A stretch of DNA of 64,000 nt from an uncultured Clostridia bacterium (GCA_947589215.1 CANQCL010000004.1:62001-126000), one strand, 5' to 3'; counted from the stretch's first letter, positions 41,391 through 50,772 are shown. Numbers and translations: made by a program. Notes: generated from the sequence alone by a model not told the origin.

Positions 41391-42344
41391 ATGAAAACAA
41401 AAATCTTTATTGACGGAAAAGAAGGAACGACAGGTCTTAAAATCTTTGATAGGTTTAAAAACCGAAACGACCTTGAAATTATGCTCATTGATGAAGACAA
41501 GCGCAAGGATAAAGATGAGCGGGCTAAATTTATAAATGAGTCGGATATTACTTTTCTGTGTCTGCCTGATAAAGCGGCGATAGAATCAGTATCGCTGATT
41601 GACAAAAATAACGACCACACAAAGATAATAGACGCATCTACTGCTCACAGGACTAATCCTGAATGGGCATACGGCTTTCCTGAATTGTCTTCAGCACACA
41701 GAGAGAAGATAAAAAACTCAAGCAGAATTGCTGTTCCCGGCTGTTATGCAAGCGGATTTATAAGTTTGGTTTACCCTCTTATAACCGCAGGAATTCTGCC
41801 GAGAGATTATCCTGTCACCTGCCACGCAGTGTCGGGTTATTCAGGCGCAGGCAAGAAAATGATAGCGGTTTACGAGGGTGATGAAATGCCTTATGAGTAT
41901 AACTCTCCTAGACAGTATGCGCTGACGCAGAATCACAAGCACCTGCCCGAAATGCAGAAGATCTGCGGTCTTGACTATCCGCCTGTTTTTAATCCGATAG
42001 TTGATAATTACTATGCAGGAATGGTGGTTACAGTCCCGATAATAACAAGGCTTTTGAACGGCAATTACACAGCGTCTGACATACACAAAGCATTAAGTGA
42101 GCATTATAAAAACGAACATTTTGTTAAGGTAATGGAATTAGGCGGAACAGAAACTCTGCCTGACGGTTTCCTTGCTGCCAATACTCTTGAGGGAACAAAC
42201 AATATGCAGATTTTTGTCTGCGGAAACGACGAGCGTGTTTTGCTATGCTCACGGCTTGATAATTTAGGAAAAGGTGCAAGCGGCGCGGCAGTGCAGTGTA
42301 TGAATATAGTTCTTGGTATAGATGAGGTAACAGGACTTGAATAG
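41391..42344 (+). CDS. argC: N-acetyl-gamma-glutamyl-phosphate reductase, short type
   Basis: A 317-residue enzyme that reduces N-acetylglutamyl phosphate to the semialdehyde with NADPH. It has DGKEGTTGLKIFDRF at the N-terminus as the cofactor loop (the type-2, shorter ArgC variant, in place of GxSGYxG), VPGCYASGF near 114-122 with the catalytic Cys, and SGYSGAGKKM near 147. Length of 310-320 agrees with the short class. GAAAGGCAA precedes the ATG. Confidence 0.92.
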   Translation: MKTKIFIDGKEGTTGLKIFDRFKNRNDLEIMLIDEDKRKDKDERAKFINESDITFLCLPDKAAIESVSLIDKNNDHTKIIDASTAHRTNPEWAYGFPELSSAHREKIKNSSRIAVPGCYASGFISLVYPLITAGILPRDYPVTCHAVSGYSGAGKKMIAVYEGDEMPYEYNSPRQYALTQNHKHLPEMQKICGLDYPPVFNPIVDNYYAGMVVTVPIITRLLNGNYTASDIHKALSEHYKNEHFVKVMELGGTETLPDGFLAANTLEGTNNMQIFVCGNDERVLLCSRLDNLGKGASGAAVQCMNIVLGIDEVTGLE

Positions 42345-42380
42345 AGTTTTAAGTGTATAAATAAAGAAATGAGGACAAAA

Positions 42381-42959
42381 ATGACAAAAGTTTATTTTGT
42401 ACGCCATGCAGAGCCTAATAGGAATATTCATGATGACAGAACAAGACCACTGACTGATGAGGGGCTTCGGGATTCTTTTGAGGTTACTAATATTTTAAAG
42501 AACAAGAGTATTGATTTTATGATGTCAAGCCCCTATAAGAGAAGTATTGATACTATTAGTGACCTTGCAAAAACGCTTGATATGAAAATTCATACAGATG
42601 AGAATTTTAGAGAGCGTAATGCCGGAGGCTGGCACGGTGAAAGATTTTTTGATTACATACAAAGGCAATGGGCGGATTTTAATTATCATATAAAAGACGG
42701 TGAGTGTTTAAATGAAGTTCGTGAGCGTAATATCAACGCATTGAAAAAAGTTCTTTCGGAGCATAAAAACGAAAATATAGTTATTGCAACTCACGGAACA
42801 GCGTTGAGCACTATGTTAAATTACTTTTATCCTCAGTTTGATTTTGAATGCTTCAAGAAAATTGTGGATTTTATGCCGTTTATTATAAGGCTTGATTTTG
42901 ACGGCGATAAGTGTATAGGCTCACAGGTTGAGCTTGTTATCAGAAAGGAATTTAAATAA
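42381..42959 (+). CDS. Histidine phosphatase family protein inside the arg operon
   Basis: A 192-residue phosphatase of the phosphoglycerate-mutase superfamily. The catalytic RHA is at residues 8-10 (YFVRHAEPNRN), SSPYKRSIDT near 48 supplies the second Arg, ERNAGG with the acid near 78, and ATHGTALS near 136 has the second His. The ATG at 42381 has GAGG 6 nt upstream; the ATG at 42369 overlaps that site. It has no evident role in arginine synthesis, yet it lies in the operon between argC and argJ, 36 nt and 34 nt apart. Similar proteins act on small sugar phosphates or nucleotides; the substrate is not visible. Confidence 0.85.
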   Translation: MTKVYFVRHAEPNRNIHDDRTRPLTDEGLRDSFEVTNILKNKSIDFMMSSPYKRSIDTISDLAKTLDMKIHTDENFRERNAGGWHGERFFDYIQRQWADFNYHIKDGECLNEVRERNINALKKVLSEHKNENIVIATHGTALSTMLNYFYPQFDFECFKKIVDFMPFIIRLDFDGDKCIGSQVELVIRKEFK

Positions 42960-42993
42960 GAATTATAATTATATTAATTGAAAGGAAAATAAT

Positions 42994-44232
42994 ATGATAC
43001 TAAAGGGCAACGATAAATTTATATCAGGCGGAGTGTGTGCCGCAAAGGGATTTAAGGCAAACGGTGTAAACTGCGGACTTAATTCTGATAAGAATAAAAA
43101 CGATTTAGCGCTTATAGTTTCAGACACGCTTTGCAATACTGCCTGCGTCTATACTCAGAACAAGGTAAAGGGTGCACCGATTTATGTTACAAAGGCGCAC
43201 CTTGAAAAAACAGGTGGAAAGTCAAGAGCAGTCATTGCAAATTCAAAATATGCAAACACCTGCAACGCTGACGGTGAGGAGAAGGCAGAGAAAATGTGTT
43301 CTCTTGCAGGCGATGCTCTCGGAATACCGAGCGACGAAGTTATAGTTGCTTCAACAGGAGTTATCGGACAGGTTCTGCCGATAGAGCCTATTGAAAGCGG
43401 AATAAAACCGCTTGTCGAGGGGCTTTCGTACACGGGAAACGACAAGGCGGCAAACGCAATTATGACTACAGATACAGTAGACAAGCAGGTCGCAGTCGAG
43501 TTTGATATAAGCGGAAAGACCTGCCGTCTGGGCGGTATGGCAAAGGGCAGCGGAATGATTCACCCGAATATGGCGACTACCTTGAACTTTATAACTACAG
43601 ACGTTAATATCTCTGTTGATATGCTTCAAAAAGCACTAAGCGAGGTAGTTGAAACTACTTACAACTGCCTTTCTGTTGACGGTGATACTTCGACAAACGA
43701 TATGGCGTCAGTTATGGCGAACGGTCTTGCAGAAAACGATGAGATAATAAGCGATAATGCAGATTTTGAAACCTTTAAACAAGCATTGTACGCTGTAATG
43801 ATGAATATGACACGAATGTTAGCTTCAGACGGCGAGGGCGCAACAAAGCTGCTTGAGTGCAATGTAATCGGAGCTAAAGATTTTAAAACGGCGAAAACTA
43901 TAGCAAAGAGCGTTATATGTTCACCGTTGTTTAAGTGCGCTATGTTCGGAGCAGACGCTAACTGGGGAAGAATACTATGCGCCATAGGTTATGCAGACGC
44001 TGAGTTTGATATAAGTAATGTGTCGGTAACTTTGGGAAGTTCAAAGGGTAAAATTCAAGTTTGCGAAAACGGAGCAGGAATTGCATTTTCGGAAGAAAAG
44101 GCAAAGGAAATTCTGCTTGAAGATGAAATAATCATAGATATAAATATCGGTGACGGAGAGGGCAAAGCCACCGCATGGGGCTGCGATCTCACATACGATT
44201 ATGTTAAAATAAACGGAGGTTACAGGTCTTAG
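42994..44232 (+). CDS. argJ: Bifunctional ornithine acetyltransferase / N-acetylglutamate synthase
   Basis: A 412-residue Ntn-hydrolase-like protein that moves the acetyl group from N-acetylornithine to glutamate, and in bifunctional forms also uses acetyl-CoA. It processes itself at the motif KGSGMIHPNMATT, where Thr195 becomes the N-terminal nucleophile of the beta chain. TNDMASVMANG near 229 and the late GADANWGRI near 322 fit the family. Because ArgJ is present and no argA or argE is seen here, the acetyl-cycle version of the pathway is implied. Confidence 0.95.
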   Translation: MILKGNDKFISGGVCAAKGFKANGVNCGLNSDKNKNDLALIVSDTLCNTACVYTQNKVKGAPIYVTKAHLEKTGGKSRAVIANSKYANTCNADGEEKAEKMCSLAGDALGIPSDEVIVASTGVIGQVLPIEPIESGIKPLVEGLSYTGNDKAANAIMTTDTVDKQVAVEFDISGKTCRLGGMAKGSGMIHPNMATTLNFITTDVNISVDMLQKALSEVVETTYNCLSVDGDTSTNDMASVMANGLAENDEIISDNADFETFKQALYAVMMNMTRMLASDGEGATKLLECNVIGAKDFKTAKTIAKSVICSPLFKCAMFGADANWGRILCAIGYADAEFDISNVSVTLGSSKGKIQVCENGAGIAFSEEKAKEILLEDEIIIDINIGDGEGKATAWGCDLTYDYVKINGGYRS

Positions 44233-44258
44233 ACGTAGTTTTTGAAAAGGTTAAATAT

Positions 44259-44714
44259 ATGAAAATTGCAATAATAGGATATAGCGGTGCCGGTAAATCG
44301 ACTTTGGCAAAAAAGCTTGGCAAGAAACTAAATGCAGATGTTCTTCATTTGGATTCTATTGGCTTTAAAAAAGATTGGGTAAAGAGAGACAAGGAAGAAC
44401 AACTGCAACTTGCCGATAAGGTTCTGAAAAAAGATTCGTGGGTCGTTGACGGTAACTGGTCAAAAATCTATTATGAGCGCCGAATGAATGATGCAGACAA
44501 GATAATATTTCTTAATTTTAATAGATTTTATTGCTTGAAGGAAGCCTATAAAAGGTATAGAAAGTATAAAAACGAAAGCAGACCGGATATAGCAGAGGGT
44601 TGTGAGGAAAAGTTTGATATCGATTTTGCTCTTTGGATTTTGAAAAACGGAAGAAAAAAGAGTGTGAAAAACAGGTATAAGGCTGTTTGCAGAGAGTATA
44701 GTGATAAGGTTTAG
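44259..44714 (+). CDS. P-loop kinase-like protein (FlaR/topology-modulation-like)
   Basis: A 151-residue P-loop protein: Walker A GYSGAGKST at 7-15, LHLDSIGFKKDWVKR near 30-44 with the Asp and Trp typical of this family, DGNW near 65 and an Arg-rich lid KRYRKYKNESRP near 105. The group is often annotated as DNA topology modulation protein or adenylate-kinase-like, on weak evidence. It lies 26 nt after argJ and 62 nt before argB, as a second non-arginine gene in the operon. AAAAGG precedes the ATG. Confidence 0.8.
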   Translation: MKIAIIGYSGAGKSTLAKKLGKKLNADVLHLDSIGFKKDWVKRDKEEQLQLADKVLKKDSWVVDGNWSKIYYERRMNDADKIIFLNFNRFYCLKEAYKRYRKYKNESRPDIAEGCEEKFDIDFALWILKNGRKKSVKNRYKAVCREYSDKV

Positions 44715-44776
44715 TATTTAAAAACAGAAAACAGGTAGTTGATTACATAAATTCTTTTAGAGAGGAGAATTAAACA

Positions 44777-45637
44777 ATGGAAGTAATTTCAAATTACACC
44801 CGCACAAAGGTGCTTATGGATGCGCTCCCTTATTTGCAGAAGTACAATGACAAAATCGTTGTTGTTAAATACGGCGGAAACGCAATGACCAACGAGGCGC
44901 TTAAAGAGGCGGTTATGAGCGATATTGTTCTGCTCGGAGCAGTGGGAATAAAGGTAGTTCTTGTTCACGGTGGAGGACCTGAAATAAATACAATGCTCGA
45001 CCGAGTGGGTATTGAATCTAAGTTTGTAAACGGACTTCGCTATACCGACGCTGATACAATGGAAGTTGTTCAGATGGTTTTGGCAGGAAAGGTCAACAAA
45101 CAGCTTGTTCAGAACATTCAGACGCACGGAGGAAAGGCACTTGGTCTTTGCGGAATTGACGGAGAAATGATAGTTGCCGAAAAGCTTGATGGAGAGAGCG
45201 ATTTAGGTTATGTCGGGGAGATAAAAAGGGTTTCTACACGTCCTATTATAGACGCTTTAAACAGCGGTTTTGTACCTGTTATTTCTACTGTTGCAACAAG
45301 CGAGCAGGGAGATACATATAACATAAATGCCGATACGGCTGCCGCTAGGATAGCAAGCTGTCTGAGGGCTGAAAATCTTATCCTTATGACGGATATAGCA
45401 GGTCTTTTGGAGGACAAGAATGATGAGAGTACACTAATAAAGCAGGTGAATGTCTCCGAAGTGGCTTACTTAAAGAAAAAGGGAATAATCAGCGGAGGTA
45501 TGATCCCTAAGATAGATTGCTGTGTTGAGGCGGTAAGGCGTGGAGTTAAAAAGACTTCAATAATAGACGGCAGAGTTCCGCACTCGATTTTGATAGAGTT
45601 ACTTTCAAGCGAGGGCGTAGGAACACAGTTTATTTAA
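44777..45637 (+). CDS. argB: Acetylglutamate kinase
   Basis: A 286-residue amino-acid kinase that phosphorylates N-acetylglutamate. It has VVKYGGNAM near 28, VLVHGGGPEIN near 61-71 (phosphate loop), GLRYTDADTMEVVQMVLAGKVNK near 85 (substrate contact) and GGMIPKIDCCVEAV near 239. The N-terminal helix (residues 1-18, with TRTKVLMDALPYLQ) is the kind found in arginine-inhibited hexameric kinases, so feedback inhibition is likely, but this is inferred. GAGGAGA lies before the ATG. Confidence 0.95.
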   Translation: MEVISNYTRTKVLMDALPYLQKYNDKIVVVKYGGNAMTNEALKEAVMSDIVLLGAVGIKVVLVHGGGPEINTMLDRVGIESKFVNGLRYTDADTMEVVQMVLAGKVNKQLVQNIQTHGGKALGLCGIDGEMIVAEKLDGESDLGYVGEIKRVSTRPIIDALNSGFVPVISTVATSEQGDTYNINADTAAARIASCLRAENLILMTDIAGLLEDKNDESTLIKQVNVSEVAYLKKKGIISGGMIPKIDCCVEAVRRGVKKTSIIDGRVPHSILIELLSSEGVGTQFI

Positions 45638-45662
45638 TTAACAGATTATAAAGGAGCAGAAA

Positions 45663-46838
45663 ATGTCAACTATAGAGAAATTCAACGAGCATATAATGCC
45701 TACATACGGACGTTTTGATGTTGTTCTTGACAGCGGTAAAAAGCGTACAGCCATTGATGAAAACGGCAAAAAATACATTGATTTCGGCTCGGGGATAGGA
45801 ACAAACAGTCTGGGATTTTGCGATAGCGAGTGGGCGAAGGCTGTTTCAAAACAGGCACATTCAATTCAGCATACGTCGAATTACTATTACACAAAGGTTT
45901 CGGCAGATTTTGCACAGACGCTTACCGAATCAACGGGGTATTCAAAGATATTTTTCGGCAATTCGGGTGCTGAAGCAAACGAGTGTGCGATAAAGCTGGC
46001 GAGAAAATACAGCTTTGATAAATACGGCAAGGGCAGGCACAATATAATTACCCTTTTAAACAGCTTTCACGGAAGAACGCTTTGTACCCTTTCCGCAACA
46101 GGTCAGGACAGCTTTCACAATTATTTTTTTCCGTTTGTTGAGGGGTTTATAAACACTCCTGCAAATGATATTGACGCACTTGTAAAAACATTAGATGAAA
46201 ACAAAGATAAAGTTTGCGCTGTTATGTTTGAGTGTGTTCAGGGCGAGGGTGGAGTAATTCCGCTTGTTAAGGATTTTGTAAAGGCAATCGCTGACGAATG
46301 CGCAAAGAGAGATATACTTACTATCTGTGACGAGGTTCAAACCGGTGTGGGAAGAACAGGCAAGTTCTTGGCGTGTGAGCATTATGGAATTAAACCTGAC
46401 ATTGTAACTCTTGCTAAAGGCTTGGCAGGCGGAGTTCCTATAGGCGTTTGTATGTCAAATGAGAAGTGCTGTGATGTACTTTCAAAGGGTATGCACGGCT
46501 CGACATTCGGAGGAAATCCGATAAGCTGTGCAGGGGGCAACGTTGTATTAAAAAGGGTATTTGCCGACGGCTTTTTAGATGAAATCGCACAAAAGGGCGA
46601 GTATATTAAAACCGAGCTTTGTAAAATTAATGAGGTTGACGGAGTGGACGGTCTGGGCTTAATGCTGGGTATAAGACTTAAAACAAAAAAGGCGGCAGAT
46701 GTATGCAAGGAATGTCTTGATAACGGATTGCTTGTTTTGACAGCTAAAGAAAAGCTGAGGCTATTGCCACCGCTTAATATAACAAAAGATGAGATCAATA
46801 AGGGTCTGAGTATCCTTAAAAATATTTTAGACAGTTAA
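45663..46838 (+). CDS. argD: Acetylornithine aminotransferase
   Basis: A 391-residue PLP-dependent class III aminotransferase that turns N-acetylglutamate semialdehyde into N-acetylornithine. FGNSGAEANECAIKLAR near 98 binds the phosphate, CDEVQTGVGRTGKFL near 222 has the Asp that contacts the pyridine nitrogen, and ITLAKGLAGG-type VTLAKGLAGG near 248 holds the PLP lysine (Lys253 region). Length is typical. AAAGGAGC precedes the ATG. Confidence 0.95.
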   Translation: MSTIEKFNEHIMPTYGRFDVVLDSGKKRTAIDENGKKYIDFGSGIGTNSLGFCDSEWAKAVSKQAHSIQHTSNYYYTKVSADFAQTLTESTGYSKIFFGNSGAEANECAIKLARKYSFDKYGKGRHNIITLLNSFHGRTLCTLSATGQDSFHNYFFPFVEGFINTPANDIDALVKTLDENKDKVCAVMFECVQGEGGVIPLVKDFVKAIADECAKRDILTICDEVQTGVGRTGKFLACEHYGIKPDIVTLAKGLAGGVPIGVCMSNEKCCDVLSKGMHGSTFGGNPISCAGGNVVLKRVFADGFLDEIAQKGEYIKTELCKINEVDGVDGLGLMLGIRLKTKKAADVCKECLDNGLLVLTAKEKLRLLPPLNITKDEINKGLSILKNILDS

Positions 46839-46854
46839 TAAAGGAGAAATAAAT

Positions 46855-47769
46855 ATGAAACATTTACTTAAAATGCTTGACTTATCTAAAGAGGAGATTA
46901 TTGAAATTTTAAATCTTGCTGATCAGTTGAAGTATGAAAACAAAAACGGCATTGAGCATCACTTGCTCAAGGGCAAGACTTTAGGTATGATTTTTCAAAA
47001 AGCTTCGACTAGAACAAGAGTTTCATTTGAAACGGGAATGTATCAGTTGGGCGGAAATCCGCTGTTTTTGTCGTCTAATGATTTGCAGATAGGCAGGGGA
47101 GAGCCTGTTCAGGACACGGCAAGGGTGTTGTCACGCTACATTGACGGAATTATGATTAGAACCTTCGAGCAAAAAGAAGTCGAGGATCTGGCGAAGTTTG
47201 GCTCTATTCCTGTAATAAACGGGCTTACCGACTTCTGCCATCCGTGTCAGGTTCTTGCAGACCTTATGACTATCAGAGAGTTCAAGGGACGTCTTGAGGG
47301 ACTTAAGATGGGTTATATCGGCGACGGAAACAATATGGCTAACTCGCTTATTGTCGGTTGTTTAAAGGTCGGAATGAGCGTGTCTATCGCCTGCCCTGCC
47401 GACTATCAGCCAGACAAGCAGGTCTTGGATTTTGCAAAAGAGTACGGTGACAAGTTCTTTATGACCGACAAGCCGATTGAGGCTGCTAAAGACTGCGATG
47501 TTTTGTTTACCGATGTTTGGACATCAATGGGCGAGGAAGCAGAAACCGAAAAGAGAAAGATCGCATTTGAGGGCTATCAGATCAATGACGAGATTATGGC
47601 GATTGCTAAGCCTGACGCTATGGTTCAGCATTGTCTGCCTGCTCACAGGGAAGAGGAAATCACTGAAAAGGTATTTGAAGCTCACGCTGACGAGATATTT
47701 GAAGAGGCAGAAAACAGACTTCACGCTCAAAAGGCGGTTATGGTTTTGTGTATGAAGGATAAGGATTGA
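46855..47769 (+). CDS. argF: Ornithine carbamoyltransferase
   Basis: A 304-residue enzyme that makes citrulline from ornithine and carbamoyl phosphate. STRTRVSFETGM near 51-62 binds carbamoyl phosphate, HPCQVLADLMT near 129 and the ornithine loop HCLPAHREEEI near 261 are complete. It is the last gene of the operon, 16 nt after argD, with AAAGGAGA upstream. No clear terminator follows; the next promoter is only 36 nt away. Confidence 0.95.
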   Translation: MKHLLKMLDLSKEEIIEILNLADQLKYENKNGIEHHLLKGKTLGMIFQKASTRTRVSFETGMYQLGGNPLFLSSNDLQIGRGEPVQDTARVLSRYIDGIMIRTFEQKEVEDLAKFGSIPVINGLTDFCHPCQVLADLMTIREFKGRLEGLKMGYIGDGNNMANSLIVGCLKVGMSVSIACPADYQPDKQVLDFAKEYGDKFFMTDKPIEAAKDCDVLFTDVWTSMGEEAETEKRKIAFEGYQINDEIMAIAKPDAMVQHCLPAHREEEITEKVFEAHADEIFEEAENRLHAQKAVMVLCMKDKD

Positions 47770-47804
47770 TTTGTTTTATAGTCAAGAAATTTATTCCTAA
47801 GATA

Positions 47805-47833
47805 TTGACAAATACCGTTAAAGGTGATATAAT
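47805..47833 (+). promoter_or_regulatory. Consensus sigma-A promoter for the DUF2798 gene
   Basis: TTGACA, a 17-nt spacer and TATAAT, perfect on every count, with a start near 47840. The leader is about 160 nt, which is long for this window. Confidence 0.8.
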
Positions 47834-47903
47834 TTTTAAGCGATGAAAATAAACATCTGCAAAAAATAAATACAGTTCGCAACGACACATGTGATACTTT
47901 ATG

Positions 47904-47946
47904 TATGTAAATCTGATTACGGAACGGGCTTTCTGTGATTTACATA
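47904..47946 (+). promoter_or_regulatory. Stem-loop in the long leader of the DUF2798 gene
   Basis: TATGTAAATC (47904-47913) and GATTTACATA (47937-47946) form a perfect 10-bp stem around a 23-nt loop that contains ACGGAACGGG. It lies 54 nt before the start codon and has no U tract, so it is not a terminator. It could be a regulatory RNA element, but I cannot match it to a known class. Confidence 0.4.
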
Positions 47947-48000
47947 TTTAAGTATTCGTGTGTCTTTTTGTGTGCTAAAATAAGAAAAAGGAGATTATTT

Positions 48001-48573
48001 ATGCCAAGAAATCAATTTCAGAGAATGGTTTTCGCTTTTCTGACAGTGCTGATAACAGTTCACGCTTATGTGTTTTTCAGTCTGTATGTGGTAAACGGAA
48101 ACGCTCTTATGACAGTCAACGGAACAAACAGCGTCATTTCTGCTATAAATCATCAGGGAGGAGTTTATATGTTCGGCACATATCTTCCGATATGGGCTGT
48201 TGTGATTACAGAGTTTGTTTTGGCTTTTTCGCTTGAAATGTTTATGGGAAGTCCCTGCTCGTTCAAGCTGGCTTGCAGGGTGTTTGATCCTAAATCTTCA
48301 AAGCCTATGTATTTTGAAACAGCTATCATCTGTTCCACTGTAGCTCTTATGTGTCCTGCAATGAGCTTTATTGCGGCTTTGCTTTACTATCCCTACTACA
48401 GCAGATTTAACATTTTCACACTGCTCGCAAATTGGTTAAGGCTTATGTGCTTTAACTTTCCGTTTGCATTCTTTTCACAGCTGTTTTTCATTCAGCCGTT
48501 GGTTAGAACTCTTTTTAAGCTGATTTTCAGAAAGGATATTGCAAATAGAGTGTCAAAAGCTGCGGCAGCCTGA
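48001..48573 (+). CDS. DUF2798-type membrane protein
   Basis: A 190-residue protein that starts at ATG after AAAGGAGA. Residues MPRNQFQRMVF are typical of the DUF2798 start. Four hydrophobic segments lie near 10-30, 60-80, 105-128 and 145-170, arranged as two similar halves of about 80 residues. Its function is unknown. It has the best promoter in the window and a long structured leader, so it is probably regulated at the RNA level. It is convergent with ppk, sharing a terminator. Confidence 0.75.
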   Translation: MPRNQFQRMVFAFLTVLITVHAYVFFSLYVVNGNALMTVNGTNSVISAINHQGGVYMFGTYLPIWAVVITEFVLAFSLEMFMGSPCSFKLACRVFDPKSSKPMYFETAIICSTVALMCPAMSFIAALLYYPYYSRFNIFTLLANWLRLMCFNFPFAFFSQLFFIQPLVRTLFKLIFRKDIANRVSKAAAA

Positions 48574-48592
48574 TAAGATTGTATAAAATAAA

Positions 48593-48627
48593 AACTCCTT
48601 TGGATTTTTTATAAACCCAAAGGAGTT
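48593..48627 (+). terminator. Terminator between the DUF2798 gene and ppk
   Basis: AACTCCTTTGG and CCAAAGGAGTT form a perfect 11-bp stem with a 13-nt AT-rich loop. It lies between convergent genes, and the A/T-rich flanks can serve both strands. Confidence 0.75.
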
Positions 48628-48630
48628 ACT

Positions 48631-50757
48631 TTATTTCTTTTTAAAGAGTGATAAAACACGTTTAAATATAGATATATTTTTTTTCCCAGTTGACGGCTCA
48701 GCCTCAGCCTTTGGAGCGTTTTTATATGCCTCGTCAAAGAATATCTGCTGAGCGTTAATTGTGTCAAAATCGTCCTGCTTTTGCTTTTTATAACTGCCGT
48801 TTGATTGCAAAACTCTGCCCTTGACATTATCATTTATCTGGGTTTTAAAGTATTTATAAACTCTTTCTTTTATTTGATTGTCGTATATCGGAACGGCAAC
48901 CTCAACACGTCTTATTGTATTCCTTGTCATAAAATCAGCTGAGGAAATATAAATCTTTTGCTCCTCGTTCCTTCCGAAAATATAAAATCTTGCGTGCTCT
49001 AAGTATCTTCCTACTATGGATACGACCTTGATGTTATCTGTTTCTCCCTCAATACCGGGTATAAGACAGCATATTCCCCGAATGACAAGCTCGATTTCAA
49101 CTCCTGCCTTTGAACATTCAATAAGCTTTTTGATAAGAACCTTGTCGGTGAGCGAGTTTGCCTTTATGCCTATGTATGCCTGTCTTCCGTCTTTGACATT
49201 TTGTATCTCCTCGTCCATCATTTCAATTAGCTGAGGGCGTAAAGCTTTAGGCGCAACCAAAAGATGGTTTGCCTTTTCAACGAGATTATCTGTTGCAAGC
49301 GCATTAAATACGTTTAAAGCGTCCTCAGCTATTCCCTGATGTGATGTCATAAGGCAAACGTCGGTATAAAGCTCTGCCGTTTTTTCGTTGTAGTTTCCCG
49401 TTCCCACCTGAACTGTGTATTTAGCCTTGTTGCCGTATTTCCTTGTAATAAGCAGCAGCTTTGAGTGTACCTTTAAATCCTCCGGGCCGTATATTACCTT
49501 AACCCCCGCTTTCTCAAGACGCTTTGACCAGTCTATATTGTTTTCCTCGTCGAATCTTGCACGAAGCTCGACTAAAACCATAACGTCCTTTCCATTTTCA
49601 GCGGCGTCAATCAAAGCCTCTACGATTTTGCTTGCCTTAGCAACACGGTATAGAGTTATTTTTATTGATACTACGCTTTTATCATAAGCCGCCTCCTGCA
49701 AGAGCCTGATAAACGGCTTGATGCTCTCGTATGGATAGGATAGGAATATATCCTTTTTATCTATCTGAGAAATCATAGAGGTTGACTCGTCAACCATAGG
49801 AGATTTCTGAGGAATTTGCTCGTTAAAGAACAGGTTTGACTGGTCTTTTGATTTGTTTCTTACTGTGAAAACGTAAGACATATCAAGAGGCGCTTTTTCA
49901 ACAAAAAACTGCTTTTTTGAAATGTCAAGGCGTGATGACAGCTCTGAAACTGTGGAGGAGGAAAGCTCTCTTGAAAGCTGGATCCTTACAGCGCAAAGCC
50001 TTTTTCTTTTTTTGATCAGCTCCGACATAGCGCCTCTGAAATCCATTTCCTGATCAAAAAGTGCTTCTTTAACGTCTATGTCTGCGTTTCTTGTAACACG
50101 GATAAGGCTTTTTTCTTCTATCTTATAGTTTGAAAAGATTTTGCCTGAGTTGTGTAAAATTATGTCCTCGACTAAAATGTATCTTATCTTCTTTTTGCCG
50201 GGCAGAAAAAGAACTCTTGAAAACACTCCGGAGGTGTTTACTATACCAAGCGAAATGCTGGATTTTGATGAAAGACGTACAACGGCATAGATATCTTTGC
50301 CGTTAAGAAAAGGAAACGGATGCCGTTTGTTGATTATTTGGGGAGATAGAAATGGACTTACTTCATATTTGAAAAATCTGTTTACAAATTCCTTGTCCTC
50401 TTTTGAAAGGTCTTTGACGCTTACTTGCTTTATTCCGTTTTCTTTTAGTTCGTTGGATAGCTTTTCAAAATATTCGTCGTGCTTTATGTTTAGCTGTGCA
50501 ACTCTTTTGAAAATTGCGTTAAGCTGCTCCGACGGTCTCATTTTTGTTTTTCCGTCCAGGTCATCGTCGTCTATAAGCATCTGGTCGTGGAGCGAGCCTA
50601 CTCGAACCATAAAAAATTCGTCGAGATTGCTCGAATATATAGAGGAAAAAAACAGCCTTTCCAAAAGCGGTACTGAGCTGTCGTTTGATTCTTCTAAAAC
50701 ACGCTGGTTAAATTTAAGCCAAGAAAGCTCTCGGTTATCATATAATTTGTCAGCCAA
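48631..50757 (-). CDS. ppk: Polyphosphate kinase 1
   Basis: A 708-residue enzyme that polymerises ATP gamma-phosphate to polyphosphate. It starts at TTG, with GGGAGGAAA before it. The N domain begins LYDNRELSWLKFNQRVLEE; the catalytic C domains belong to the phospholipase-D-like fold and keep the phospho-accepting His in KVHSKLLLI near 430 and the second His in YLEHARFYIF near 590, together with STTLYR-like ITLYRVAKASK near 371. A low-complexity C-terminal tail (about 650-708) is not part of the core. Its start overlaps the neighbouring exchanger gene region by only a few bases (15-nt gap). Confidence 0.94.
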   Translation of the reverse strand: MADKLYDNRELSWLKFNQRVLEESNDSSVPLLERLFFSSIYSSNLDEFFMVRVGSLHDQMLIDDDDLDGKTKMRPSEQLNAIFKRVAQLNIKHDEYFEKLSNELKENGIKQVSVKDLSKEDKEFVNRFFKYEVSPFLSPQIINKRHPFPFLNGKDIYAVVRLSSKSSISLGIVNTSGVFSRVLFLPGKKKIRYILVEDIILHNSGKIFSNYKIEEKSLIRVTRNADIDVKEALFDQEMDFRGAMSELIKKRKRLCAVRIQLSRELSSSTVSELSSRLDISKKQFFVEKAPLDMSYVFTVRNKSKDQSNLFFNEQIPQKSPMVDESTSMISQIDKKDIFLSYPYESIKPFIRLLQEAAYDKSVVSIKITLYRVAKASKIVEALIDAAENGKDVMVLVELRARFDEENNIDWSKRLEKAGVKVIYGPEDLKVHSKLLLITRKYGNKAKYTVQVGTGNYNEKTAELYTDVCLMTSHQGIAEDALNVFNALATDNLVEKANHLLVAPKALRPQLIEMMDEEIQNVKDGRQAYIGIKANSLTDKVLIKKLIECSKAGVEIELVIRGICCLIPGIEGETDNIKVVSIVGRYLEHARFYIFGRNEEQKIYISSADFMTRNTIRRVEVAVPIYDNQIKERVYKYFKTQINDNVKGRVLQSNGSYKKQKQDDFDTINAQQIFFDEAYKNAPKAEAEPSTGKKNISIFKRVLSLFKKK

Positions 50758-50772
50758 TTTAATTTCCTCCCG

